NCBI RefSeq assembly: GCF_003003255.1
Contig: NZ_PVTD01000003.1
Span: forward strand, 124,001 to 188,000
Direction of reading: 5' to 3'
From: Aliiruegeria haliotis
Lineage (GTDB): Bacteria; Pseudomonadota; Alphaproteobacteria; Rhodobacterales; Rhodobacteraceae
Length of the DNA: 64,000 bases
A program made the translations under genes and the position numbers. Numbering within the stretch: position 1 is the first letter of the stretch; each line of letters begins with the position of its first letter. This document shows, piece by piece, positions 52,349 to 60,926 of this stretch. Below the pieces are notes generated by a model. That model made no database searches, was not told the origin of the DNA, and worked only from the letters and a program-made list of their open reading frames with translations.

Positions 52349-52921
52349 ATGGGCGAACGATGCGGCTGGGCCGGGCCCGAGCAGATCTATATCGACTACC
52401 ACGACACCGAATGGGGCGTGCCGATCCGCGACAGTCGCACGCTTTGGGAGAAGCTCATTCTGGACGGCTTCCAGGCCGGTCTTTCCTGGATCACGATACT
52501 GAAGAAGCGGGAGAACTTCCGCGACGCATTCGGCGGTTTCGACCCGGAACAGATTGCGACCTGGGGCGATCGGGAGGTTGAGACGCTTCTGAAGAACCCG
52601 GGCATCATCCGCCATCGTGGCAAGATCGAAGCCACCATCGGAAATGCCCGGGCGTTCCTCGAAATCGAGGAAGCGACCGGGTTTTCATCCTTCCTCTGGG
52701 ATCGGCTGGACGGCAAACCGTTGCAAAACCGGTGGCAGAGGCTGGAGGACGTACCCGCACAGACGCCCCTCTCGCAACGGGTTTCGCGGGACCTGAAGTC
52801 TGCCGGGTTCCGTTTCTGCGGGCCGACAATCGTATATGCCTTCATGCAGGCCACGGGACTGATCAACGATCATCTGGTTGGTTGCCCACGCCATGCGGAT
52901 TGCGCGGCGATGGGACAATAG
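52349..52921 (+). CDS. tag: DNA-3-methyladenine glycosylase I
   Basis: The 190-residue enzyme has the Tag landmarks: RCGWAGPEQIYIDYHDTEWGVP at the start (two residues of it bind zinc), the FQAGLSWITILKKRENFRDAF helix-hairpin region, and CGPTIVYAFMQATGLINDH. The C-terminal CPRH zinc-binding pair completes it. It removes 3-methyladenine from DNA. GGAGGCGGAG precedes the ATG, and it is divergent from the EAL gene. Confidence 0.95.
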   Translation: MGERCGWAGPEQIYIDYHDTEWGVPIRDSRTLWEKLILDGFQAGLSWITILKKRENFRDAFGGFDPEQIATWGDREVETLLKNPGIIRHRGKIEATIGNARAFLEIEEATGFSSFLWDRLDGKPLQNRWQRLEDVPAQTPLSQRVSRDLKSAGFRFCGPTIVYAFMQATGLINDHLVGCPRHADCAAMGQ

Positions 52922-53003
52922 CCAGCGCGGCCAATTGCGCCGACGAAGTTGCCTGTGTTCTGCCGCCCCAACGAGGGGGCGACCGAGACCCGGTTTGGTG
53001 ACC

Positions 53004-54257
53004 TCAGGCGGCCTTGCGACCGCGGGAGCGGCCTCTAGACGACTGTCCACGGGAGGGCTTGCCACGCCCGTTCCCTTTTCCGGGACCATTGCCGCGGGAT
53101 TGCCGCCCCTGCGTCTCGATGCCGTCGCCACCCCAACGGGTGCCGCCGAGGACCGGGATTTCCCGTCCCATCGTCTTTTGAATCGCCTTCAGCTCGGACA
53201 TTTCTGCAGGCGCGCAATAGGCCACGGCGCGACCGTCACGACCGGCACGCGCGGTGCGGCCGATGCGGTGGACGTAATTGTCCGGAACGTTGGGCAGATC
53301 GTAGTTGTAGACATGGCGCACGCCCGGAATGTCGAGCCCGCGGGCGGCGACATCAGTTGCCACCAGCACCTTCAACTCGCCGTCGCGGAAGGCCTTGATT
53401 GCGCGTTCACGCTGTCCCTGGGACTTGTTGCCGTGGATGGCCCCGACCGCGTATCCCGCTTTCTCCAAGGATTTCGCCAGCCGGTTGGCGCCGTGCTTCG
53501 TGCGGGTGAAGACGAGGCCCAGTTCGGCGCGGTGAGCGTCGAGGTGCTCGATCAAGAGCGCGGTTTTCTCTGCCTGCTGGACGAAGTGGAGGCCTTGGGT
53601 GACCTTGTCGGCGGGCTTGCCCGGAGGGGCAACCTCCACGCGGACCGGATCGGTCAGGTAAGCCCTCGAGAGCTCCGCCATCAGCTTCGGCATGGTGGCG
53701 GAAAATAGCATGGTCTGACGGTCCTTGCGCAGAAGCGGGGCAATGCGGCGCAGCGCGTGGATGAAGCCCATGTCGAGCATCTGGTCGGCTTCATCAAGGA
53801 CGAGGAAGCGGGTCTGGTCGAGGCGAACCGCCTTGCGGTCGATCAAGTCGATCAGGCGACCCGGCGTGGCAACAAGCAGATCCGAGCCGCGTTGCAGCCG
53901 CTGGGATTGCGCATTGAGCGAGGCACCGCCGACGACGAGATTGACCTTGAGATGCGTACCTTCCGTGTAGGCGCGCAGGTTGTCGGAGATCTGCTTGGCC
54001 AGTTCGCGGGTCGGCGCGAGGATCAGGCCGCGCACCGACTTCGGATCCGGCTTGGTGCCAGCTTTCAGGAGCTTGTGGGCCATAGGCAGGCCAAAGGCGG
54101 CAGTCTTGCCGGTGCCGGTCTGGGCGATTCCCATCACGTCACGTCCTTCGAGAGCATGCGGGATGGCTTGTGTCTGGATCGGGGTCGGCTCGGTGATGCC
54201 CTGTTCGGCAAGGCGGGTCACGAGGCGCGGCTGGAGGCCGAGGGTTTCGAATGTCAT
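53004..54257 (-). CDS. DEAD-box RNA helicase (RhlE type)
   Basis: The 417-residue helicase has the Q motif (FETLGLQPRLVTRLAEQGITEPTPIQ, in part), AQTGTGKT, PTRELAKQ, VLDEADQMLD, SATMP and HRIGRTARAG. The last 50 residues are a basic RGG-like tail (RGKPSRGQSSRGRSRGRKAA) that should bind RNA. It unwinds RNA in ribosome assembly or decay. ATG 54257 matches the family start. The leader upstream is long (see 54258-54570), as is common in cold-inducible helicase genes. Confidence 0.94.
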   Translation of the reverse strand: MTFETLGLQPRLVTRLAEQGITEPTPIQTQAIPHALEGRDVMGIAQTGTGKTAAFGLPMAHKLLKAGTKPDPKSVRGLILAPTRELAKQISDNLRAYTEGTHLKVNLVVGGASLNAQSQRLQRGSDLLVATPGRLIDLIDRKAVRLDQTRFLVLDEADQMLDMGFIHALRRIAPLLRKDRQTMLFSATMPKLMAELSRAYLTDPVRVEVAPPGKPADKVTQGLHFVQQAEKTALLIEHLDAHRAELGLVFTRTKHGANRLAKSLEKAGYAVGAIHGNKSQGQRERAIKAFRDGELKVLVATDVAARGLDIPGVRHVYNYDLPNVPDNYVHRIGRTARAGRDGRAVAYCAPAEMSELKAIQKTMGREIPVLGGTRWGGDGIETQGRQSRGNGPGKGNGRGKPSRGQSSRGRSRGRKAA

Positions 54258-54570
54258 TCGGATGGATTTCCTTTGGGGCCGGACGGCCGTATCGGACCGG
54301 CGGCAGAAACGGGAACGTCGCCGTCCGGACAGGGCGGCGGATCGCAGTCGGGTTCCACGGTGCACTGGCGGCGGGCCGAACTGCCCGGAATGCCGTCACC
54401 GCGGCGGACCCCCGCGTGATTTGGGAACCTGGGAAGTATCGCGCCGCTTCATCCCGGAGAGGGAGAGCCATCGTCTGCTCACGCGGCAGAGGCGTCGATT
54501 GACCCCACTTGGGGCCTGCAGGTGCCCAAGTCAACCCGTAACCTTCGGCGGGGGCATCCGGATCGCTACA
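54258..54570. other. Leader region of the helicase gene with a hairpin
   Basis: There is no gene here. An inverted repeat ACTTGGG/CCCAAGT lies at 54507-54531 within a wider TTGAC/GTCAA frame. It could be the terminator of the sterol desaturase gene region or part of a helicase leader; neither is proven. Confidence 0.35.
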
Positions 54571-55506
54571 TCAGCGGGTCTCGAACCCCGGCGAGCCACG
54601 GTCCTCGGGGTGGCGTTGCAGGTGCTCGGCCTTGATCCCCTCCGACATCAGCCGCGAGCCGTCGTGGCTCCAGCCCGGGGGCGCCACGCAGTACAGGAGC
54701 CGCTCGCGGAGGCTCAATCCCGGCAGCGTAGCATCGCGGAAAATGCCCACCCATTCGTGGAAGGCCACGCGAAGCGGATTGAACGTGCCGATGTTGTGGA
54801 CCAGCCCATAATCCGGCTTCTCGTCCTTCAGTTCCGGAACAAACGTGCCGAACAACTTGTCCCATACAATGAAAACACCAGCGTAGTTCGCATCAAGGTA
54901 GCGGGGATTGCGTCCGTGATGCACGCGGTGGTGGGAGGGCGTGTTCATCACGGCCTCGAACCAGCGGGGCATCTTCCCGATTGCCTCGGTGTGTATCCAG
55001 AACTGGTAGATCAGGTTCAGACCGCCACAGAAAAGCACCATCGCAGGGTGGAACCCCGCCAGGATCAGCGGCGCTCGGACGATCATCATGAAGGTGAATG
55101 TCCCCGTCCATGTCTGTCGCAACGCCGTCGTCAGGTTGTAGTGCTGGGAGGAATGGTGGTTGACGTGACTGGCCCAGACCCAACGGATGCGGTGGCCGAA
55201 GCGGTGAACCCAGTAGTAGCGCAAATCATCGAGCACGAAGCACACAGCGACCGCCCCCCAGGAGGTTCCCAGGTCGAATGGCGTGATCGCCCAGAGCGCC
55301 ATGAAGAAGCCCCACGCAATGAAGCCCAGCAGGATGCCCGAAGCAACGCTGCCAGCTCCCATGATCAGCGAGGTGACGGCGTCGCGTGTCTCGTACCGGC
55401 CGCCGCGGTGCCTGACGGCGATCCATGTCAGTTCCAGAAGGATCGCGGCAATGAAGACAGGGACGGCGAAGTTGACGACATCCGGATAGGACAGTTGGTC
55501 AGTCAT
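54571..55506 (-). CDS. Sterol desaturase/fatty acid hydroxylase family protein
   Basis: The 311-residue membrane protein has the histidine clusters of the di-iron hydroxylase family: HRFGH, HVNHHSSQH and HRVHHG. About five hydrophobic helices surround them. It inserts oxygen into, or desaturates, a lipid. In bacteria, substrates include carotenoids, hopanoids and ornithine lipids, and none can be singled out here. Its ATG overlaps the stop of the upstream membrane-anchored hypothetical gene by four bases (ATGA). Confidence 0.9.
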   Translation of the reverse strand: MTDQLSYPDVVNFAVPVFIAAILLELTWIAVRHRGGRYETRDAVTSLIMGAGSVASGILLGFIAWGFFMALWAITPFDLGTSWGAVAVCFVLDDLRYYWVHRFGHRIRWVWASHVNHHSSQHYNLTTALRQTWTGTFTFMMIVRAPLILAGFHPAMVLFCGGLNLIYQFWIHTEAIGKMPRWFEAVMNTPSHHRVHHGRNPRYLDANYAGVFIVWDKLFGTFVPELKDEKPDYGLVHNIGTFNPLRVAFHEWVGIFRDATLPGLSLRERLLYCVAPPGWSHDGSRLMSEGIKAEHLQRHPEDRGSPGFETR

Positions 55507-55922
55507 GCAGGCAGGCTCCCGGTTTCCTCGGTGAGGATGGCACTCCATGCGGAGATGTCGGAGGTTTCGTCGAGGTGAACACGGAGCCGAGGCGCGCCGA
55601 AATCGGGAAACCGAACGTCAAGACCGTCGGCGGTTTGCTGCACCCGGGCCCCCGCGAGGGGCCGCGCAGTGGTATCCAGCCCCATGACCCAGACAATCCC
55701 CGGACCGGATTGCGCCTCGACCAGCGCGGAATGGCCACCTGCGGCAAGTGTCGCAAACCAGGCAGGATCCGCGGGAAACTCGCGTTCCCACGCGGCTAGA
55801 GCATCGGACGGGGTAGAGAGACGGCGCGAAATGGAGCGTCCTGACAGATGGGTCAGCAAGGCAATCCCGACGATTCCGACGACCACGAGGACGAGCAGTA
55901 TCTCCAATGGCATGAATGACAC
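55503..55922 (-). CDS. Hypothetical membrane-anchored protein coupled to the sterol desaturase gene
   Basis: The 139-residue protein has one N-terminal helix (LEILLVLVVVGIVGIALLTHL) and a soluble domain rich in strands (GIVWVMGLDTTARPLAG; LDVRFPDFGAPRLRVHL). I do not recognise a family. Its stop overlaps the start of the sterol desaturase gene, so both are made together. ATG 55913 is an alternative start. Confidence 0.7.
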   Translation of the reverse strand: MSFMPLEILLVLVVVGIVGIALLTHLSGRSISRRLSTPSDALAAWEREFPADPAWFATLAAGGHSALVEAQSGPGIVWVMGLDTTARPLAGARVQQTADGLDVRFPDFGAPRLRVHLDETSDISAWSAILTEETGSLPA

Positions 55923-55958
55923 CTCCGCCCGGAGGGTTGCCGCGCAGAGGCGTCGCTG

Positions 55959-56429
55959 TCAAAGACGTCGTAGCGTCACGGGCGCGTGCCCATGTGACAG
56001 GTCCGAGGCCGCAATGCCGATGCTTTCCAGCAGCCCGTGGACCTCGCCTTCAACGCCAAGAAAGGTCACTGCCGACGAAAGGTCGGTGAAGACCTCCATG
56101 TTGACCGTCGGAATTTCGTCCATGATTTCCTGCGTCATGCGGCTCATGCCGAAAGCAAGGTCGTTTGGCGCGTACTGGGCCCAGAGCACAGGTTGGTCGA
56201 CCTGGGTAAAGAGCGGCCGAAACCGGTCCCGCAGGGAGATCAGGCTGAGCACCGTAATATCGGTCCCGGTCATCTGCGAGGAATCGAGAAACATCGGCAG
56301 TCCGAACCGCCAGTCCGGATCCGAGGTGACGTCGGTGACCAGGTCGCGCTGGTCCTGCATCGTCGTATGGCCGACGTATCGCATCACAAGAAGCCCGGGG
56401 TCAGGATGGATCTGGTAGCGGTATGGCAT
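55959..56429 (-). CDS. Hypothetical cytoplasmic protein
   Basis: The 156-residue protein starts MPYRYQIHPDPGLLVMRYVG, has no signal or membrane helix, and reads as an alternating strand-helix fold (RFGLPMFLDSSQMTGTDITVL). That is reminiscent of the SpoIIAA/STAS-like group, seen in proteins that begin with a short 'Y.i....glv...y.G' strand pair. The resemblance is weak and no function is claimed. It lies 36 bases upstream of the membrane-anchored hypothetical gene on the same strand. Confidence 0.7.
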   Translation of the reverse strand: MPYRYQIHPDPGLLVMRYVGHTTMQDQRDLVTDVTSDPDWRFGLPMFLDSSQMTGTDITVLSLISLRDRFRPLFTQVDQPVLWAQYAPNDLAFGMSRMTQEIMDEIPTVNMEVFTDLSSAVTFLGVEGEVHGLLESIGIAASDLSHGHAPVTLRRL

Positions 56430-56962
56430 CCGCCTACTCCCTCCGACCTGCCAGGAATCGCGCGACGGGAAGCAACGGAGCGTATGCGCTCCGCACTGGT
56501 TTCCGCGTCGGGATTTGTGATTTGATCTGGCGCATGCTCTCTGTCGGCAATTTCCCGCTCATTACACCGTATCGGCGGATCATGGCCAAACGGGAAATCG
56601 CCGGTTGACGGAAAGTGTTGCCGAATGGGCCCAGATACCAGCAGCAAAGGGCGTTTGCCACGCAACGAGCACATTGTTGCAGGCAAAAGTCACCCTCCGC
56701 TCGCCTGCCGCGTCGGGAAGAATGCCGCCACAGACGGCGAGGACGAACCCGCTTCAGTCTCGTCGGAATGCCTGTCTTCGCCCCTCTGCATTGCAGTCCA
56801 AGTGGGCCGGGAACGTGGTGGGCCATGCGGCAGTTTCCGCCCGACCGTCCTGGCTCGCAAGCCACCCCGGGCGTGGATGTGGGCGGCTCTCCCGACGCAC
56901 CAGCACAAGCGGCAGGCAGACCGGCCCCAGAGTTGGCCTGTCAACTGCTCATGCCGCGTGGC
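56430..56962. other. Gene-free tract between a hypothetical gene and tlpA
   Basis: Over 500 bases show no convincing coding frame or terminator. The sequence has the same texture as the tracts at 1131-1511 and 50950-51391. Confidence 0.4.
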
Positions 56963-57520
56963 TTATCCCTCCGCGGCGAGCGCTTCGAGGATTGCCAAGG
57001 CGCTGTCGCTGTCCCAGTGCGCATCACCAATGAGGCGGCCGACCTCGCGCCCTTCGGGGTCGAGAACCACCGTCACCGGAAGCCCCATGACACCGAACTG
57101 CCGCGCCACCTTCTGCTTTGGATCGAGGTAATCCGGGAGGTTTGTCACACCGATATCCTCGAAGAATTTCCGGATCGCCTGCGGGTTGTTGCGCCCGGTT
57201 GCAATGGTGACGACCTCGACCGGCTTTCCATCCATCATCGTCTGGAGGTTCGAGAGTGTCGGCATCTCCTTGCGGCAGGGCGCACACCAGGTGGCCCAGA
57301 AATTCACAACCAGCCATTGTCCGCGCTTGTCGGCCAGCGAATACGACTGCCCCGCGATATCGACGACCACGACATCGATTGCGTCCTTCGGCGCCTCGTG
57401 CAGCACCAGCTTCTTCATGTCGCCCTCACGCAGCGCGGCGGCCGTTTCCACGTCGGCAGACGCCGGGTTTGCCAAGACAGCAAGCCCCGTATAGACCATC
57501 GCGGCCAATAGATGCTTCAT
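56963..57520 (-). CDS. TlpA-family thiol:disulfide oxidoreductase
   Basis: The 185-residue protein has a signal sequence ([22 protein letters not shown]) and a thioredoxin fold with the active site WATWCAPC. It shows the TlpA-type PTLSNLQ and [16 protein letters not shown] (cis-proline) segments. It should act in the periplasm, reducing disulfides, for example during cytochrome c maturation. GGAGG lies five bases before the ATG. It is divergent from argH with 22 bases between the starts, a common arrangement in this group. Confidence 0.92.
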   Translation of the reverse strand: MKHLLAAMVYTGLAVLANPASADVETAAALREGDMKKLVLHEAPKDAIDVVVVDIAGQSYSLADKRGQWLVVNFWATWCAPCRKEMPTLSNLQTMMDGKPVEVVTIATGRNNPQAIRKFFEDIGVTNLPDYLDPKQKVARQFGVMGLPVTVVLDPEGREVGRLIGDAHWDSDSALAILEALAAEG

Positions 57521-57542
57521 TCCTACCTCCGAGGTCCAACCC

Positions 57543-58943
57543 ATGAGCGATGCCTCCGACACCTCCGCCAACCAGATGTGGGGCGGACGTTTTTCCACCG
57601 GTGTAGACGCAATCATGGAGGCAATTAATGCCTCTATCGATTTCGACAAGCGTCTGGCCCGGCAGGATATCGAGGGCTCGCGCGCCCATGCGGCCATGCT
57701 GGCCGCACAGGGCATCCTGACGGATAGCGATGCGGAGGCGATCCGGGAAGGCCTTCTCACGGTCTTGTCAGAGATCGAGGGCGGAAAGTTCACCTACTCG
57801 CGTGCGCTCGAAGACATCCACATGAACGTGGAGGCCCGGCTGAAGGAAATCGTCGGCGAGCCGGCGGGTCGGCTGCACACGGCGCGGTCGCGAAACGACC
57901 AGGTGGCAACGGACTTCAAACTGTGGATGCGGGACCAGTACGATGCCGCCATCGCGGGGATCGAAGCCCTGCAAAAGGCGCTCCTCGCGCAGGCCGAGCA
58001 GGGCGCGGACTGGGTGATGCCCGGCTTCACCCATCTGCAAACTGCGCAGCCTGTAACCTGGGGCCATCACATGCTGGCCTACGTGGAGATGCTGGGGCGC
58101 GACGCCAGTCGCTTCCGTGATGGGCGCACACGGATGAACGAAAGCCCGCTGGGCGCGGCGGCGCTGGCCGGCACATCCTTCCCGATCGACCGGCATATGA
58201 CGGCGGCCGCGCTCGGCTTCGACCGTCCGGCGGCAAACTCGCTCGACGCGGTGTCGGATCGAGATTTCGCACTGGAGTTCCTCGCCTCCGCCTCAATTTG
58301 CGCGATGCACCTCAGCCGGCTTGCCGAAGAGCTGGTGATCTGGTCTTCGGCACAGTTCCGTTTCGTGCGAATGTCGGATGCCTTCTCCACAGGCTCCTCG
58401 ATCATGCCGCAGAAGAAGAACCCCGATGCTGCGGAACTGATCCGGGCCAAGATCGGCCGGATCATGGGCGCGATGGTGGGGTTGTTCACGGTGATGAAAG
58501 GTCTGCCGCTGACCTATTCCAAGGACATGCAGGAGGACAAGGAACAGGCGTTCGATGCCGCGGACAGCCTGATGCTTGCGCTGGCAGCGATGACCGGCAT
58601 GATCGCCGACCTCTCGGCCAACCGCGAAGAGTTGGAGCGGGCGGCAGCCAGCGGGTTCTCGACGGCGACCGACCTCGCCGACTGGCTCGTGCGGGCGCTG
58701 AATCTTCCGTTCCGCGACGCCCATCACGTCACCGGGTCGCTTGTTGCTATGGCCGAGCAAAAAGGGTGCGACCTTCCGGACCTTACTCTGCCGGAGATGC
58801 AATCTGTCCATTCGGGCATTACCGAAGAGGTTTTTGGGGTTCTCGGGGTTTACAACTCGGTCGCCAGCAGGACTTCCTATGGGGGAACGGCACCATTGCG
58901 GGTGCGAGAGCAGATTTCAACTTGGAATGAACGATTGGAATGA
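57543..58943 (+). CDS. argH: Argininosuccinate lyase
   Basis: The 466-residue enzyme is full length, with the fumarase-superfamily signature [27 protein letters not shown] and [12 protein letters not shown] [19 protein letters not shown]. It splits argininosuccinate into arginine and fumarate. It starts [19 protein letters not shown] decayed small gene overlaps its stop, followed by two small lipoprotein genes. Confidence 0.97.
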   Translation: MSDASDTSANQMWGGRFSTGVDAIMEAINASIDFDKRLARQDIEGSRAHAAMLAAQGILTDSDAEAIREGLLTVLSEIEGGKFTYSRALEDIHMNVEARLKEIVGEPAGRLHTARSRNDQVATDFKLWMRDQYDAAIAGIEALQKALLAQAEQGADWVMPGFTHLQTAQPVTWGHHMLAYVEMLGRDASRFRDGRTRMNESPLGAAALAGTSFPIDRHMTAAALGFDRPAANSLDAVSDRDFALEFLASASICAMHLSRLAEELVIWSSAQFRFVRMSDAFSTGSSIMPQKKNPDAAELIRAKIGRIMGAMVGLFTVMKGLPLTYSKDMQEDKEQAFDAADSLMLALAAMTGMIADLSANREELERAAASGFSTATDLADWLVRALNLPFRDAHHVTGSLVAMAEQKGCDLPDLTLPEMQSVHSGITEEVFGVLGVYNSVASRTSYGGTAPLRVREQISTWNERLE

Positions 58944-59085
58944 AGCGAATTGTGATCTACCTGCCTGAGAGCATCGCCATTGGCCCTGTACCACTGGCGC
59001 CAGCGTGGGCACCGGCGGACCATCGGTCGCCGTCGGCACGGTGCATGTGAAGATCATCCGGCATGGCGTGCGCATCACCAATTGA
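58940..59085 (+). pseudogene. Decayed, frameshifted copy of a small lipoprotein-type gene
   Basis: An ATG overlapping the argH stop (ATGA) opens MKRIVIYLP, a typical lipoprotein leader start, but the hydrophobic stretch and lipobox do not follow. The frame beginning at 58996 instead reads GASVGTGGPSVAVGTVHVKI and then IRHGVRITN before TGA at 59083-59085. This resembles the end of the next gene (VSVGTGGASASVGKGPVKVH). Start and tail are in different frames, so deletion and frameshift of an ancestral gene is the simplest reading. Confidence 0.65.
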
Positions 59086-59122
59086 TGCGCATTTCCGATG
59101 GATCGAAAACAGGAGAAGGCAA

Positions 59123-59431
59123 ATGCGTCAGAAGATCATCAGCGGGGTGTCGGCAATCATGCTGGCCTTGAGCCTGTCCGCCTGCGCACAGCCGAAACCC
59201 GATGCGGGGGTCTCGGTGAACGCCAACGGGAACGTGTCAGGCAACGTCGGCGTCAACTCGGGCCGCGTGCATGGCGGTGTGACGACGAGCGGAAAGCCCT
59301 ATGCCGGCGTCGATGTCGTGGACACGAAGAACGTGGATGTCTCCGTCGGCACCGGCGGCGCCTCAGCCAGCGTTGGCAAGGGACCGGTCAAGGTGCATCT
59401 GGGCCGTGGCGGTGTCGGGTTGCGGCTGTGA
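59123..59431 (+). CDS. Small glycine/valine-rich lipoprotein
   Basis: The 102-residue protein has a lipoprotein signal (MRQKIISGVSAIMLALSLSAC) with the lipid-modified cysteine at about residue 21. The mature part is a low-complexity strand-rich repeat (VSVNANGNVSGNVGVNSGRV; VSVGTGGASASVGKGPVKVH). AGGAGAAGG precedes the ATG. The function is unknown, and it should sit in the outer or inner membrane leaflet. Its stop overlaps the next lipoprotein start by four bases (GTGA). Confidence 0.8.
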   Translation: MRQKIISGVSAIMLALSLSACAQPKPDAGVSVNANGNVSGNVGVNSGRVHGGVTTSGKPYAGVDVVDTKNVDVSVGTGGASASVGKGPVKVHLGRGGVGLRL

Positions 59432-59586
59432 GGCGGGCACTGGCGACACTCGGGCTGCTGGCCGCGTTCGCCGGTTGCGGCGTGGATGGCGAGCCGATCC
59501 CGCCTTCGGATCCCGATCCCGCGCGCAGCCCCGGTGTGTCCATCTCGGGGACCGCAAGCATCGGCGTGACCGGCGGCAGTTCCTAG
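59428..59586 (+). CDS. Very small lipoprotein (52 residues)
   Basis: It starts at GTG 59428 overlapping the previous stop. The leader RRALATLGLLAAFAGC has a lipobox (FAGC), followed by GVDGEPIPPSDPDPA and a short VSISGTASIGVTGGSS tail. The GVDGEPIPP segment is typical, from memory, of the small lipoprotein found between argH and lysA in relatives. The function is unknown. Confidence 0.72.
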   Translation: MRRALATLGLLAAFAGCGVDGEPIPPSDPDPARSPGVSISGTASIGVTGGSS

Positions 59587-59617
59587 AGGCTCCCGCGGCC
59601 TCCAGCCAAACCGCGCG

Positions 59618-60340
59618 CTAGTTGATCCGGTCCGGGTGTCCCATCATCCTGTCCGCTTCCAGCGACAGCGCATCGAGGTCATCTTGCAGCTTCTGCCGCA
59701 GGCATTCGCGTGTGCTGTCGTCGAGGCGCTTTGGCACCTCCACTTCCCACTTTCGATAGAGCATGACCCCGCGCCCGCCGGGTTTGGGCGAAAACATGTT
59801 GTCCCAGACCTTTGGGAGAATGCGATAGCGTTCCACCGAGTTCGAGTAGAGCCAGATCGGGCAACCGGTCAGCCGCGCCCAGTCGATCGGCACCGATTTG
59901 GCGATCCGCGCCGGACCTTCGGGGCCATCGACCGCGAAGCCCATGGAAACCCCGTCACGCGCCATTCGCGCCACCTGCAGCGAGGTTGCGGTGTTGGACT
60001 TGCGGTCCCGCATGGGCATCGTCTCCAGCCCGAAACGCTGCATGACGCCACCAACCATCCGCCCCGGGCGCGCGGCCGAGGTGACCACGCAGAGCCGGCC
60101 CCAGTCCGGGTCCCAGCCGTTTGGCGCAACGGCAAGGCGCCCATGCCAGAGCGCCATGATGACCGGCTGACCGGATCGGACCTCCGCCGCAAGGTCGTCG
60201 CGACCGACATGGGTCCAGTCGATCCGGCTGCAAACCCGCCGGATATGCCGTGCCATGAGCGTCGTGGCCGTGCCCGTGATCGCCTCGCTGTCGAGAACGG
60301 ATTCGACCCGGCGGCGTATGCGCTTGGCGTATTTCGGCAC
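59618..60340 (-). CDS. Lysophospholipid acyltransferase-like protein (DUF374)
   Basis: The 240-residue protein matches the DUF374 family, with VIMALWHGRLAV (active-site histidine), SARPGRMVG and FAVDGPEGPARIAKSV. Family members are related to lipid A and glycerolipid acyltransferases. The GTG at 60340 follows AGGAAGG by six bases and is preferred to the upstream GTG at 60370. It is divergent from the DUF2834 gene. Confidence 0.85.
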   Translation of the reverse strand: MPKYAKRIRRRVESVLDSEAITGTATTLMARHIRRVCSRIDWTHVGRDDLAAEVRSGQPVIMALWHGRLAVAPNGWDPDWGRLCVVTSAARPGRMVGGVMQRFGLETMPMRDRKSNTATSLQVARMARDGVSMGFAVDGPEGPARIAKSVPIDWARLTGCPIWLYSNSVERYRILPKVWDNMFSPKPGGRGVMLYRKWEVEVPKRLDDSTRECLRQKLQDDLDALSLEADRMMGHPDRIN

Positions 60341-60529
60341 GTTGACCCTTCCTGTTCTTGTGCACTTCACCGGTCTGTCCGGGCGGTGCGTTCCGGCATG
60401 TGATACGCCCTGCCACCGCCCATCAAGCCCCGTGTTTCCGCGACCGGCGAAACGCGGCGTGTCGGCGACAGGTTGCTGCGCGCGCCGACGCGTGGCAGGT
60501 CTTGTTCTGTCTGGACGGCGGAGAGGGCG

Positions 60530-60847
60530 ATGTCACCATTGCGAATGATCTATCTTGGTCTTGCGGTTGTGGGCACGGTTCTGCCGATGGCGCATTTCTT
60601 GCCCTGGCTGGCGGCCAATGGCTGGAGCCTTGTGGCTCTGAAGGACACGTGGTTTGCCCATTCCGGCGTCGAGGGCCTTGCCTGGGACCTGACAATTGCC
60701 GCCGTGGCGCTCACCGTGTGGATTGTCGCGGAAACCCGCGTTCGGCGAAACTGGCTCGCGCTGTGGGCGATTCCGGCAACCTTCTGCATCGGCGTCAGTT
60801 GTGGCCTGCCGCTCTATCTTTTCCTGCGGACGCGGCCTGTGGAATAG
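60530..60847 (+). CDS. DUF2834 family membrane protein
   Basis: The 105-residue protein has three helices and the DUF2834 pattern: MIYLGLAVVGTVLPMAHFLPWL, then WDLTIAAVALTVWIVAE and VSCGLPLYLFLR. No function is known. A GGAGAGGG site precedes the ATG. It lies just before the LexA box of imuB but is probably a separate unit. Confidence 0.85.
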   Translation: MSPLRMIYLGLAVVGTVLPMAHFLPWLAANGWSLVALKDTWFAHSGVEGLAWDLTIAAVALTVWIVAETRVRRNWLALWAIPATFCIGVSCGLPLYLFLRTRPVE

Positions 60848-60886
60848 GCAGACGACTCGACTCCGGGCTCGAAGCGGCTAGAATGA

Positions 60887-60901
60887 GAACTTAACGTGAA
60901 C
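60887..60901. promoter_or_regulatory. Alphaproteobacterial LexA box before imuB
   Basis: GAACTTAACGTGAAC is the reverse complement of GTTC-ACGTTAA-GTTC, an exact match to the alphaproteobacterial SOS box GTTC-N7-GTTC. It lies 25 bases before the imuB ATG. Confidence 0.85.
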
Positions 60902-60926
60902 ATTACCGTGTGCCGGATGCTGCCCG

